Shown: positions 8,248-14,282 of the stretch, piece by piece
Layout of the letters: every line of letters begins with the position of its first letter
Numbering within the stretch: the stretch's first letter is position 1
Origin: Brooklawnia sp049651565
Lineage (GTDB): Bacteria > Actinomycetota > Actinomycetes > Propionibacteriales > Propionibacteriaceae
Direction of reading: 5' to 3'
DNA length: 14,282 bases
Assembly (NCBI RefSeq): GCF_049651565.1
Contig: NZ_JBASCI010000184.1
Span: forward strand, 1 to 14,282
Program-made: the position numbers and the translations under genes
Notes under the pieces: generated by a model
Seen by the model: the letters and a program-made list of their open reading frames with translations, nothing else
What the model was told of the DNA's origin: nothing
Databases searched by the model: none

Positions 8248-8685
8248 ATGGCCATTCGCACTCATCAGTCCATTTCAGGCTTCGTCGCCTCGGAGCCGCA
8301 GCTGAGCTACACCGAACGCGGGGATGCGCGGCTCTACATGAAGGTCGGCATCGAGCACTACCGCAAGGAGCCCGACAACACCTTTACGCAGTTGGAGACC
8401 ACCTTCCACGACCTCATCGCATATCGCGGGGCCGCCGAGCAGGGGGCCGAGCGGATCGCCAAGGGCGACAACATCATCGCCGACGGCCGTGTGCGGGAGT
8501 ACTCCTACGAGCGCAACGGACAGCGCTACGAAGGTGAAGAGTTCATCGCAACTCGCATCGGCCACGACCTGGCGCGCACGCGCTACGAGGTAGATCGAAC
8601 CGAGCGCAGCTCTGGTCGAGATGGCACCGCCTTCACCGCGCCACAGCGTCCCGCACCGTCGAGCGCCGCGACCATCGGAATGTGA
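8248..8685 (+). CDS. ssb: Single-stranded DNA-binding protein of the element
   Basis: This 145-aa SSB-like protein probably coats DNA strands during transfer or element replication. Residues ~1-110 match the OB-fold pattern: ISGFVASEPQLSYT, a LYMKVGIE strand, a TTFHDLIAYRG segment, and GDNIIADGRVREYSYERNG. The C-terminal ~30 residues are Ser/Ala/Pro-rich and end in ATIGM. The acidic DDDIPF-type tip used by housekeeping SSBs to recruit partners is missing. AGAAGGAGG at 8234-8242 gives a strong ribosome binding site five bases before the ATG. Its TGA overlaps a GTG (8682) that may start the next gene. Close match to element-borne rather than chromosomal SSBs is inferred from the short tail and context. 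Confidence 0.88.
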   Translation: MAIRTHQSISGFVASEPQLSYTERGDARLYMKVGIEHYRKEPDNTFTQLETTFHDLIAYRGAAEQGAERIAKGDNIIADGRVREYSYERNGQRYEGEEFIATRIGHDLARTRYEVDRTERSSGRDGTAFTAPQRPAPSSAATIGM

Positions 8686-9260
8686 GCGGCGAAGCCATGA
8701 CTGACTCGTCCGGCCCCGAACACGATGACCTGCCGCCTGAGGCAGAACCGCGGTCGCCGCGGTTCGATACTCCTGAGCCGCCGCACCCGGTCAACTGGAA
8801 TCTGCTCACGGCCAATGATCTCGAAGCGGAGCTGCTCGAACTCAACCGCTGGGTGGATTGGCTTCGCCACACCTACGGCCTTCCGGCCAGTGTCGTGCCG
8901 CCGTACTGGCATCGGCACCCCGAACTCCTCTGGGAGCTGTCCGCGCTGCACCTGCACTGGTTGTCCGCGTACGACCCCGAGCAGGACGGCTCAGCACCCC
9001 TCGGGTGGCACCGCGACTTCGCAGACGCACGCGCCCGACTTCGAGACTGGGTCGCGGCCTGCGGCACACGCCTCGACAGGGACCGCCCAACCCGCCAGAC
9101 GAGCTGGCCCGGCGAAGACCCTGCTGCGCCCGTCGAGGACTCACCCATCACGGATCGCGACGAAGACTTCGTACGGTTCGTGCTCGATCAGGTCGCAGCG
9201 CGCCAGGAGGCCGAAGACGCCTTCTTCGCGGCCTTCGACCCGGACACCGGCGAGGTGTGA
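8682..9260 (+). CDS. DUF4913-like protein of conjugative elements
   Basis: This protein of about 192 aa has no known function. Residues ~1-35 are acidic and Pro-rich. The core (~40-145) is helical and Trp-rich, with NRWVDWLRHTYGL, VPPYWHRHPELLWELSALHL and LGWHRDFADARARLRDWV. The spacing of Trp, His and Pro resembles the DUF4913 family that often sits beside SSB genes in actinobacterial plasmids and integrative elements. The C-terminus is acidic. The GTG start at 8682 overlaps the SSB stop (GTGA), as elsewhere in this operon. ATG at 8697 is an equally possible start, and neither has a strong ribosome binding site. The family assignment is from memory of the pattern and only moderately sure; that the gene is real is clear. 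Confidence 0.75.
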   Translation: MSGEAMTDSSGPEHDDLPPEAEPRSPRFDTPEPPHPVNWNLLTANDLEAELLELNRWVDWLRHTYGLPASVVPPYWHRHPELLWELSALHLHWLSAYDPEQDGSAPLGWHRDFADARARLRDWVAACGTRLDRDRPTRQTSWPGEDPAAPVEDSPITDRDEDFVRFVLDQVAARQEAEDAFFAAFDPDTGEV

Positions 9261-9263
9261 GTC

Positions 9264-9470
9264 ATGGCGCGGCGGTACACGCGAAAGACGGGCCAGCGCC
9301 AGCAGAGCGAGCGCGAGCTGACGATCCGCGCCGACTTCCACGAACCGCCCGACCTCGACAAGCTGAGCGAGCTGCTCATCCGTATCGCGCTCCAGCGGTC
9401 CGGGTCTTGCCCCTCGGGCGGATCGACCACACCGAAGCGTCCCCGTGCCTCGGTGGACCCCTCGTCGTAG
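9264..9470 (+). CDS. Small basic hypothetical protein
   Basis: This 68-aa protein starts MARRYTRKTGQRQ and contains ELTIRADFHEPPDLDKLSELLIRIAL, a short helix after a charged strand. The tail is Ser/Pro-rich. It begins three bases after the preceding stop with a weak AGGTG upstream. A small protein of this kind (basic start, PPDL plus helix) often follows the DUF4913-type gene in related elements, which supports it being real. No function is known. The TAG at 9468-9470 forms part of the -10 box that appears to serve the recombinase leader. Confidence 0.7.
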   Translation: MARRYTRKTGQRQQSERELTIRADFHEPPDLDKLSELLIRIALQRSGSCPSGGSTTPKRPRASVDPSS

Positions 9471-9473
9471 AAT
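9468..9473 (+). promoter_or_regulatory. Putative -10 box for the recombinase transcript
   Basis: TAGAAT differs from the consensus TATAAT at one base. Initiation about 7 bases on, near 9480, would begin the transcript almost exactly at the first structured bases of the leader. No good -35 is visible at 16-18 bases (GTGCCT region). The box overlaps the stop codon of the small upstream gene. Confidence 0.4.
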
Positions 9474-9478
9474 GTACG

Positions 9479-9648
9479 CATCCGTCGCGGATGGCGGATG
9501 TTGTGGTCCTAGCGCTTCGCCCTTGCGGCGAGGCAAAGCAAACGTGGCCGACTCGGCCTAGTCCTACAGCCTTCGGGCTCTTCTCACGATCAACATCCGC
9601 CGTCACATCAGTCCGCGTCGGCAGGACCAGTGACTGTGGAGAAGAGCC
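9479..9648 (+). promoter_or_regulatory. Structured 5' leader of the recombinase gene (possible cis-regulatory RNA)
   Basis: The untranslated stretch is densely self-complementary. GGCGGATGTTG (9493-9503) pairs perfectly with CAACATCCGCC (9591-9601), closing a loop that holds three hairpins. These are GCTTCGCC/GGCGAGGC (9514-9534, one G-U pair), GGCCG/CGGCC (9546-9558), and AGCC-TTCG-GGCT (9568-9579), a C(UUCG)G tetraloop. Competing pairings exist: CATCCG at 9479-9484 can also bind the CGGATG copies at 9488-9493 or 9495-9500. GGCTCTTCTC (9576-9585) can bind GAGAAGAGCC (9639-9648), which covers the ribosome binding site. I know no named RNA family that fits. Confidence 0.5.
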
Positions 9649-11385
9649 ATGACGACCACCGACGCGAGCCGCGCCGCGATAGGCAGCCTCGTTGCCCCGA
9701 CACCCTTCGTTGGGGCGATCGCCGTGTCATACCTGCGAGTCTCGACCAAGGAGCAGGCAGAGAAGGGCGGCAACGCTGAAGGCTTCTCGATCCCGGCCCA
9801 GCGCGAGGCGAACCAGCGCAAGGCCGACCAGCTCGGTGCGACCATCGTTGAGGAGTTCGTCGATGCTGGCGAGTCCGCTCGCAAGGCCGATCGACCTGAG
9901 CTGATGCGGATGATCCAGTACGTCACGAAGTACAAGACGAACTACTGCATCGTCCACAAGGTTGACCGGCTGGCTCGGAACCGCGCCGACGACGTGACCA
10001 TCCACCTGGCGCTCAAAGATGCCGGAGTGACGCTGGTGTCGGCGACCGAGAACATCGACGAGACGCCCTCAGGGATGCTGCTGCACGGCATCATGTCGTC
10101 GATCGCCGAGTTCTACTCGCGCAACCTGGCCACGGAGGTCGTCAAGGGCCTGTCGCAGAAGGCAGCGCAGGGCGGCACGGTGTCGAAGGCGCCCATCGGC
10201 TACCGCAACATCGGAGTGCGCGACGAGTTTGGCCGTGAGGTGCGCACCGTCGAGCTGGATGAGGAGCGGGCACCGCTGGTTCGGTGGGCCTTCCAGGTGT
10301 TCGCGTCCGGGGATTGGTCGACGAGCCAGCTCCACCACGAGTTGGTGGCTCGCGGGCTGACGACCGCACCTTCGCCGCGTCGTCCTTCTCGGCCCATCGG
10401 GAAGTCGTCGGTGCATCGGATGCTCACGAACCCCTACTACAAGGGCTGCGTCCGCTATCAAGGCGTCACCTACGCCGGAGTACACGAAGCACTCGTCCCG
10501 AACGAGGTGTGGGATCAGGTGCAGACCGTGCTCGGCACCCACCGGTCAGCGGCGGACGCGACGCAGATACACGAGCACTACCTGAAAGGCTCGGTGTTCT
10601 GCGGGCAGTGCGGCTCGCGGTTGATCGTGTGCAACGCGAAGAGCAGCCAGGGCACGATCTATCCGTACTTCGTCTGCGGCAGCAGACATGGCGGCAGAGG
10701 GGACTGCACCCGCCAAGCGATGCTCATCGAGCACGTCGAGCGGCTCGTCGAGCAGTTCTATGACCACGTCCAGATCAGCGCGGAGACCAAGCTCGCGCTC
10801 TCGTCGATGCTGCACGCCAGGTTCGACGAGATGATGTCCGAGGGTGCCGCGGAGCTGGCGGACCTCGCCTCACGTCGGACCCAGCTTGAAGATGAGCAGG
10901 AGAAGCTGCTCCGGGCGCACTACGCGGGAGCGGTTCCGTTGGAGCTGCTCAAGCGGGAGCAGGATCGGATCACTGCGTCGTTGGAGACGATCCAGAACCG
11001 GATCGACGCCCACCACGGGGAGTATGCCTTCGCCCGGGCGAACCTCGATGACTCGCTTACTCTGCTGTCGAACGCGGGTGACATCTATAAGACGGCCGAC
11101 GACGCGAACCGTCGGCTGTGCAACCAGGCACTGTTCAAGGCGATCTACGTCGATGAGGACAACGACGTTCGGGTCGGCTACAAGACGCCGTACGACGGGC
11201 TGAGCATCGAAGGGTTGCAGGCCGACGCCCTCACCTGGGCTGCCGAGGCAAGAAAGTTGGGCCAGGCTCGAACCTCGACCAAGGGCGGACCCTTGGTCGA
11301 AAGTTCAAACCTGACCCATTTGGGGTGGGTAACCGGACTTGAACCGGCGACCGCCTGGACCACAACCAGGAGCTCTACCAACTGA
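9649..11385 (+). CDS. Large serine recombinase (integrase) of the element
   Basis: This 578-aa member of the recombinase family catalyses site-specific integration and excision. The resolvase domain (~25-165) has the catalytic Ser32 in YLRVSTKEQ, then SIPAQR, the conserved DRLARN segment and IMSSIAEFYSRNLATEV. The recombinase domain (~190-300) contains APIGYRN and SSVHRMLTNPYYKG. A zinc ribbon follows with C318, C321, C343 and C353, then a coiled coil (~385-460). The ATG at 9649 has GGAGAAG just upstream. From about residue 540 the frame no longer looks like protein: it crosses a perfect hairpin, and the last ~21 residues (from residue 558, GWVTGLEPATAW) are the antisense of tRNA-His. The true C-terminus therefore depends on the attachment site, and the stop is probably host-derived in this integrated form. 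Confidence 0.9.
   Translation: MTTTDASRAAIGSLVAPTPFVGAIAVSYLRVSTKEQAEKGGNAEGFSIPAQREANQRKADQLGATIVEEFVDAGESARKADRPELMRMIQYVTKYKTNYCIVHKVDRLARNRADDVTIHLALKDAGVTLVSATENIDETPSGMLLHGIMSSIAEFYSRNLATEVVKGLSQKAAQGGTVSKAPIGYRNIGVRDEFGREVRTVELDEERAPLVRWAFQVFASGDWSTSQLHHELVARGLTTAPSPRRPSRPIGKSSVHRMLTNPYYKGCVRYQGVTYAGVHEALVPNEVWDQVQTVLGTHRSAADATQIHEHYLKGSVFCGQCGSRLIVCNAKSSQGTIYPYFVCGSRHGGRGDCTRQAMLIEHVERLVEQFYDHVQISAETKLALSSMLHARFDEMMSEGAAELADLASRRTQLEDEQEKLLRAHYAGAVPLELLKREQDRITASLETIQNRIDAHHGEYAFARANLDDSLTLLSNAGDIYKTADDANRRLCNQALFKAIYVDEDNDVRVGYKTPYDGLSIEGLQADALTWAAEARKLGQARTSTKGGPLVESSNLTHLGWVTGLEPATAWTTTRSSTN
11270..11306 (-). terminator. 15-bp hairpin between recombinase and tRNA-His 3' end
   Basis: TCGACCAAGGG (11275-11285) and CCCTTGGTCGA (11290-11300) pair perfectly around a CGGA loop. 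GAAC (11270-11273) and GTTC (11303-11306) extend the stem across a small internal bulge. It lies 15 bases beyond the encoded CCA of tRNA-His. On the minus strand a CTTTCTT stretch follows about 18 bases later, so it may end tRNA-His transcription. It could equally be part of the recombinase attachment site. The structure is certain; the role is not. Confidence 0.4.
11321..11385. other. Putative attachment junction (att) of the element in tRNA-His
   Basis: The recombinase frame passes from element DNA into the 3' half of tRNA-His and stops in its D-arm. The chromosome (orn) lies on the 5' side of the tRNA, so the crossover should fall between the CCA end and the anticodon/D-arm region. The exact core cannot be set because the other junction is outside the window. 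Confidence 0.45.
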
Positions 11386-11397
11386 GCTATACCCACC
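11321..11397 (-). tRNA. tRNA-His (GTG)
   Basis: The minus strand folds as a complete tRNA. The acceptor GTGGGTA pairs with TACCCAC, the D-arm contains AGCTCAGTTGGTAGAGCT, and the anticodon loop TTGTGGT on a CCTGG/CCAGG stem gives anticodon GTG. The T-arm is GCCGG-TTCAAGT-CCGGT. The extra G(-1) at 11397 opposite the discriminator C73 (11324) is the identity mark of tRNA-His. CCA is encoded at 11323-11321. The gene is 3' to orn, an order also known in Mycobacterium. It is the apparent insertion target of the element and stays intact. Confidence 0.93.
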
Positions 11398-11407
11398 ATG
11401 CGTACCG

Positions 11408-11428
11408 GACGAGCCGGACGGCTCAGTC
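11408..11428 (-). other. Short hairpin between orn and tRNA-His
   Basis: GAGCC (11411-11415) and GGCTC (11420-11424) form a stem around GGAC, with GAC (11408-11410) and GTC (11426-11428) able to extend it past one unpaired A. It sits between the orn stop and the 5' end of tRNA-His. It may mark processing of a shared orn-tRNA transcript or weak termination; no T-run follows on the minus strand. Confidence 0.3.
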
Positions 11429-11461
11429 ATCTTAGCGAAGGTGCCGGCGTCTGCGAAATCG

Positions 11462-12118
11462 TCAGCTGTCGGCCGCCTCGTCGCTGCCCTCGAACGCCTG
11501 AGCGGCCTCAGCCAGGCCGGTCAGCGCACCCTCGTGCTTGCGGGCGATGATGCGGGACTCCCCGGTCGATGGCCCGGGCAACGGCACGAATATCGCCTCC
11601 CGGTAGTAGCGCAGCTCCTCGATCGACTCCTGGATGTCGGCCAGCGCGCGGTGGTTGCCGTGCTTGGCGGGCGCGGCGTAGTACGCCTTGGGGAACCAGC
11701 GGCGGGCCAGTTCCTTGATGCTCGACACGTCGATGTTGCGGTAGTGCAGGTAGTCCTCCAGCTCCGGCATGTCGCGGGCGAGGAACGCACGATCGGTGCC
11801 GATCGTGTTGCCGGCCAGCGGCGCCTTGCGGGAGACCGGTACGTACTGCCTGATGTGCTCCAGCACCTGCTCCTCCGCCTCAGCCATGGTCAGGGTCGCG
11901 CGCAACAGCTCGTCCAGCAGTCCGGAGTCGGTGTGCATCTGGCGGACGAAGTCGCCCATGGCGTCCATCGCCTCGGTCGACGGCGGGATCAGCAGGTCGA
12001 GCCCCTCACCCTGCACGTTCAGGTCGCCATCGGTTACCAGCACGGCGATCTCGATGAGAGCGTCCTTGGTCAGGTCGAGACCGGTCATCTCGAGGTCGAT
12101 CCACACCAGCATGTCCAT
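11462..12118 (-). CDS. orn: Oligoribonuclease (DEDDh 3'-5' exonuclease)
   Basis: This 218-aa protein degrades 2-5 nt RNA oligomers, including pGpG, to mononucleotides in the cytoplasm. All DEDDh residues are present: D8 and E10 in WIDLEMTGLD, D109 in GNTIGTDRAFL, and H156 and D161 in HGNHRALADIQESIEELRYY. The C-terminal ~25 residues beyond the usual Orn length are Ala/Glu-rich and probably flexible. The ATG at 12118 (MDMLVWID) or 12112 are both possible. No ribosome binding site is seen, and a TAACCT box just upstream hints at a leaderless transcript. It follows the MFS gene on the same strand with a 26-base gap and precedes tRNA-His, a conserved neighbour. It belongs to the chromosome. Confidence 0.93.
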   Translation of the reverse strand: MDMLVWIDLEMTGLDLTKDALIEIAVLVTDGDLNVQGEGLDLLIPPSTEAMDAMGDFVRQMHTDSGLLDELLRATLTMAEAEEQVLEHIRQYVPVSRKAPLAGNTIGTDRAFLARDMPELEDYLHYRNIDVSSIKELARRWFPKAYYAAPAKHGNHRALADIQESIEELRYYREAIFVPLPGPSTGESRIIARKHEGALTGLAEAAQAFEGSDEAADS

Positions 12119-12144
12119 CACGCACACAAGGTTAGCGATCCGGC

Positions 12145-13368
12145 TCACTCCGGCCGGAAGGCGGCCAGTTCCCCGGACGTCCGGGGAACCCATCGAGCCA
12201 GCCAGCCGCCCCCGACGCAGCCGAGCGTGCCAACCACCACAGCCGCAACAGCCAGCCCGAACAGCGCCGTGACCCCAGAGATGATCAGCGGCCCGAGGCT
12301 CTGGCCGGTGTCGGCGAGCAGCCGCCAGCCCGCCAGGAACTGGGGCCGGCCGAAGTCCGGGGACGCGTCCGCGCCCAGCGTCATCACGATCCCGGAACTC
12401 ACCCCATTACCCAGGCCGAGCACGCTGGCCACCACGGCGATGCCCTCGACGCTGTGCGTGAACGGCAGCGCAACCAGGCCAAGTGACATCACCAGCATGG
12501 ACGGCACGCTCACCCACCACCGCCCGAAGCGGTCCATGATCGCCCCACCCGGGAAGAACAGCAGCACGTCGAAGGCCATCGACAGCGCGAACAGCAGGCT
12601 GATCATGCTCGGCGACACCCCGTTGTAGTCGGCCCACAACGGGATGATCACCTGCCGCGACGAGCGGATCATCATCAACCCCAGACACCCGACCCCCACG
12701 GTGAGCAGCGAGCGGCGGTGCCGGCGCAGCACGGCGAAGGTACGTGGACGCTGGCCGTCGGCGTCCAGCAGGTTTCGCCGATCGCTCGGCAGGGCGGGCA
12801 GTCCGAGGGTGACCGCCGCGGCCAGCAGGCTCGCCCCGGCGGCGAAGACGAAGGCGTCCCTGATCTCGCCGCGTGCCAGGATCGCCGAACCGGTCAGCGG
12901 GCCGAGGAAGTAGCCGATCCGGAAGACCCCGCCCAGGGTCGACATGCCGCGGGCCCGGTACCGGATCGGGATCGCCTCGGTCAGGTAGGTCTGCCGGGCC
13001 AGCCCGAAGACCGCGCCGGTCATCCCGTGCACGAAGACGGCGACCGCCAGCACCGGCAGCGAGTTGGCGAAGTACACCGCAACCAGCACGACCGCGTCCA
13101 GCAGACAGGCGGCGACGATGCTGGTGCGCTCACCCAGCCGGGCGGCCACTGTCCCCGCCGGCAGGTCGAAGACCATCGTCGCGATCGCCGACAGGCCGGT
13201 GATGAACGCCGCCAGACCCAGGCTCGCGCCCAGCGCGGTTGCCTGCACCGCGATCAGCGGGATGATCGCCCCGAACCCGATGGAGGCCAGCAGCGTGGGC
13301 GCATACACCGCAGCCAGCAGCCGCAACCACTGACTGCGAGTGCGCGGCTGCTCGGGGTCGGGGGACAC
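12145..13368 (-). CDS. MFS transporter
   Basis: This 407-aa protein has about 12 hydrophobic segments spread over its length and matches the usual size of a major facilitator carrier. An MFS motif-A-like loop between TM2 and TM3 reads DLPAGTVAARLGERT, and a second copy in the C-terminal half reads GGAIMDRFGRWW (D279). The pattern resembles drug-efflux or sugar-efflux type MFS proteins; the substrate cannot be told. The GTG at 13368 (VSPDPEQPRTRSQW) is chosen because further extension would run through tRNA-Arg in antisense. No ribosome binding site is obvious, so a leaderless start is possible. It lies directly upstream of orn on the same strand and may be cotranscribed with it. Confidence 0.87.
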   Translation of the reverse strand: MSPDPEQPRTRSQWLRLLAAVYAPTLLASIGFGAIIPLIAVQATALGASLGLAAFITGLSAIATMVFDLPAGTVAARLGERTSIVAACLLDAVVLVAVYFANSLPVLAVAVFVHGMTGAVFGLARQTYLTEAIPIRYRARGMSTLGGVFRIGYFLGPLTGSAILARGEIRDAFVFAAGASLLAAAVTLGLPALPSDRRNLLDADGQRPRTFAVLRRHRRSLLTVGVGCLGLMMIRSSRQVIIPLWADYNGVSPSMISLLFALSMAFDVLLFFPGGAIMDRFGRWWVSVPSMLVMSLGLVALPFTHSVEGIAVVASVLGLGNGVSSGIVMTLGADASPDFGRPQFLAGWRLLADTGQSLGPLIISGVTALFGLAVAAVVVGTLGCVGGGWLARWVPRTSGELAAFRPE

Positions 13369-13437
13369 ACGCAGAGTCTGGCACGCTTCCCCGATCCGTC
13401 GGAAGCGGGCATGACTCCGGACGGTAGGCTGTGCGAT

Positions 13438-13510
13438 GCCTCCGTAGCTCAGTGGATAGAGCAACCGCCTTCTAAGCGGCAGGTCGCGAGTTCGATCCTC
13501 GCCGGGGGCG
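13438..13510 (+). tRNA. tRNA-Arg (TCT)
   Basis: The strand folds as GCCTCCG/CGGGGGC acceptor (one T-G pair), D-arm TAGCTCAGTGGATAGAGC, anticodon loop CTTCTAA giving TCT, and T-arm GCGAG-TTCGATC-CTCGC with discriminator G73. The anticodon stem ACCGC/GCGGC has an A-C mismatch at its outer pair (27-43). CCA is not encoded. It lies in the gap before the cupin gene and opposite the MFS start region. Confidence 0.92.
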
Positions 13511-13588
13511 CCTGCGATGACCACCCGGCTTGACGCGACGTCGTCCCCCTACTTCACTGGACGTCATTGTTCGATCAAGGGAGCGACT

Positions 13589-14068
13589 ATGGCGACGATC
13601 ATCGGCCCGGCGGACGGCAAACACGGCGATCTCGGCGGTCTCGGCGTGCGCTTCATGCTCGGGGGCGAGCAGAGCGGCGGCGGTGTCTCGCTGGTGGAGC
13701 ACCCGTTGGCGCCGCGAGCACTGGCGGCGCCACTGCACTGACACACCCGGGAGGACGAGTACTCCTATGTCCTCGAGGGCCGGATGGGCGCTCAGCTCGG
13801 GGACGAGGTGGTGTACGCCGAGGTCGGCGACCTGGTCTTCAAGCCACGCGGTCAGTGGCACACGTTCTGGAATGCCGAGGACCGGCCGTGCCGGATCCTA
13901 GAGCTGATCTCGCCGGCCGGATTCGAGCGATTCCTCGAGCAGTTGATCGAGCTGGATTATGAGCCGTCGCCCGATCAGCTGACCGAGATCGCCGGTCCCT
14001 TCGGGCTGGAGTTCGATTTCGGCAGCGTCCCGCTGCTCGTCGAGCGGCACGGCCTTCGGTACGAGTAG
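13589..14068 (+). pseudogene. Cupin-domain protein with in-frame stop
   Basis: The frame from ATG 13589 (AAGGGAG at 13577-13583) encodes a single-domain cupin of 159 codons. A TGA at 13739-13741 interrupts it at codon 51. On both sides the protein is clear: MATIIGPADGKHGDLGGLGV before it, and HTREDEYSYVLEGRMGAQLG after it. Cupin motif 1 is H50-stop-H52...E57...G64, so the stop replaces the single residue between the two metal-ligand histidines, where an Arg (CGA) would be usual. Motif 2 is complete (G80...P86.G88..H91...N95). One C-to-T change explains the stop. It may be a recent pseudogene or a sequence error; an internal ATG at 13784 has no good ribosome binding site. Confidence 0.8.
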
Positions 14069-14282
14069 CGGGCAAGGGGCGCGATGGCCGCAATGCTGGC
14101 ATGGAATCCGGCAGCCCCGGAGACCACTACCTCCGGCACGAGGGGATGCGGCCGAACTAGGAGACTGCTGAAGAAGGCGTGTTTCAGTTTGGGATGAGCG
14201 GGACGGGCGGGTCGCCATCACTTTGGCCGTCGGAGCGGCTCTGGTAAGTCACAGCGCGTGGCTGGACACGAGGTCGACCCGC
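14069..14282. other. No supported gene
   Basis: This terminal stretch holds only short frames with poor start sites. One peptide starts at 14083 and another, ending RHEGMRPN, at about 14101. A segment near 14158-14190 (AGGAGACTGCTGAAGAAGG) looks somewhat like an insertion-sequence end, but no partner repeat or transposase is visible. Confidence 0.5.

Larger units (their letters stand above)
1..11340. mobile_element. Right part of an integrated conjugative element (actinobacterial T4SS type) at tRNA-His
   Basis: A conjugation module (SCO6880-like protein, VirB4-like ATPase, VirD4-like coupling protein, SSB) is followed by a large serine recombinase that abuts tRNA-His. Beyond the tRNA lie ordinary chromosomal genes (orn, an MFS transporter). 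The tRNA's 5' end faces the chromosome and its 3' end faces the element, which is the usual geometry of tRNA-targeted integration. The left end, the relaxase and the other attachment site are outside the window. The right boundary is inferred to fall within or just beside the tRNA and is approximate. Confidence 0.8.

Noticed and set aside
9471..9648. Leader considered as the recombinase attachment site
   Set aside because: The element end lies at the 3' side of the recombinase in tRNA-His; an att site upstream of the gene would not fit the integrated layout.
11339..12628. 429-aa + frame across tRNA-His, orn and the MFS gene
   Set aside because: It crosses three well-supported minus-strand genes, so it is a shadow.
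13369..13524. N-terminal extension of the MFS protein
   Set aside because: The extension translates the antisense of tRNA-Arg (GEDRTRDLPLRRR type sequence), so the start is placed at 13368.
14101..14160. Short peptide ending RHEGMRPN after the cupin
   Set aside because: Only about 19 codons with no ribosome binding site or neighbours to support it.
14158..14200. Possible insertion-sequence end
   Set aside because: No inverted partner, target duplication or transposase fragment can be seen in the window.

Overview
The window is high-GC actinobacterial DNA. It joins the right-hand part of an integrated conjugative element (about 1-11,340) to host chromosome (about 11,340-14,282). Evidence for the lineage is the SCO6880-type conjugation module, the chromosomal order orn then tRNA-His, frequent GTG starts, start/stop overlaps and DEDDh oligoribonuclease. 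I cannot fix the genus.

The element carries a type IV secretion/conjugation operon on the + strand. In order it holds: the Pro/Ala-rich tail of a protein cut by the window edge; an SCO6880-family membrane protein; an uncharacterised 274-aa protein; a VirB4-like ATPase; an uncharacterised 184-aa protein; a VirD4/TraG-type coupling ATPase; an SSB-like protein; a DUF4913-like protein; and a 68-aa basic protein. From 3533 to 8164 each gene starts inside the stop codon of the one before (GTGA or ATGA), so these four genes are probably translated as a coupled unit. The two ATPases, the membrane protein and the SSB would power and feed single-strand DNA export. No relaxase is visible here; it should lie to the left.

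The operon is interrupted at 1695-3397 by a minus-strand gene of unknown function that points the opposite way and shares its stop region with the SCO6880 gene. It has a long helical body, one hydrophobic stretch and a PH-like C-terminal part, and a one-base frameshift separates the last two. It is the best candidate here for an undescribed cargo function.

The element ends with a large serine recombinase (9649-11385). A good -10 box and a roughly 170-nt leader precede it. The leader contains an 11-bp long-range pairing, three internal hairpins (one a C(UUCG)G tetraloop) and a 10-bp segment that could cover the ribosome binding site. The recombinase reading frame runs straight into tRNA-His on the opposite strand: its last ~21 codons are antisense tRNA. 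The element therefore appears to sit at the 3' end of tRNA-His, and the recombinase C-terminus spans the attachment junction.

The host segment holds tRNA-His(GTG), orn (oligoribonuclease) and an MFS transporter, all on the minus strand. It then holds tRNA-Arg(TCT) on the plus strand and a cupin gene broken by an in-frame TGA exactly between its two metal-binding histidines. The last ~210 bases contain no gene I can support.
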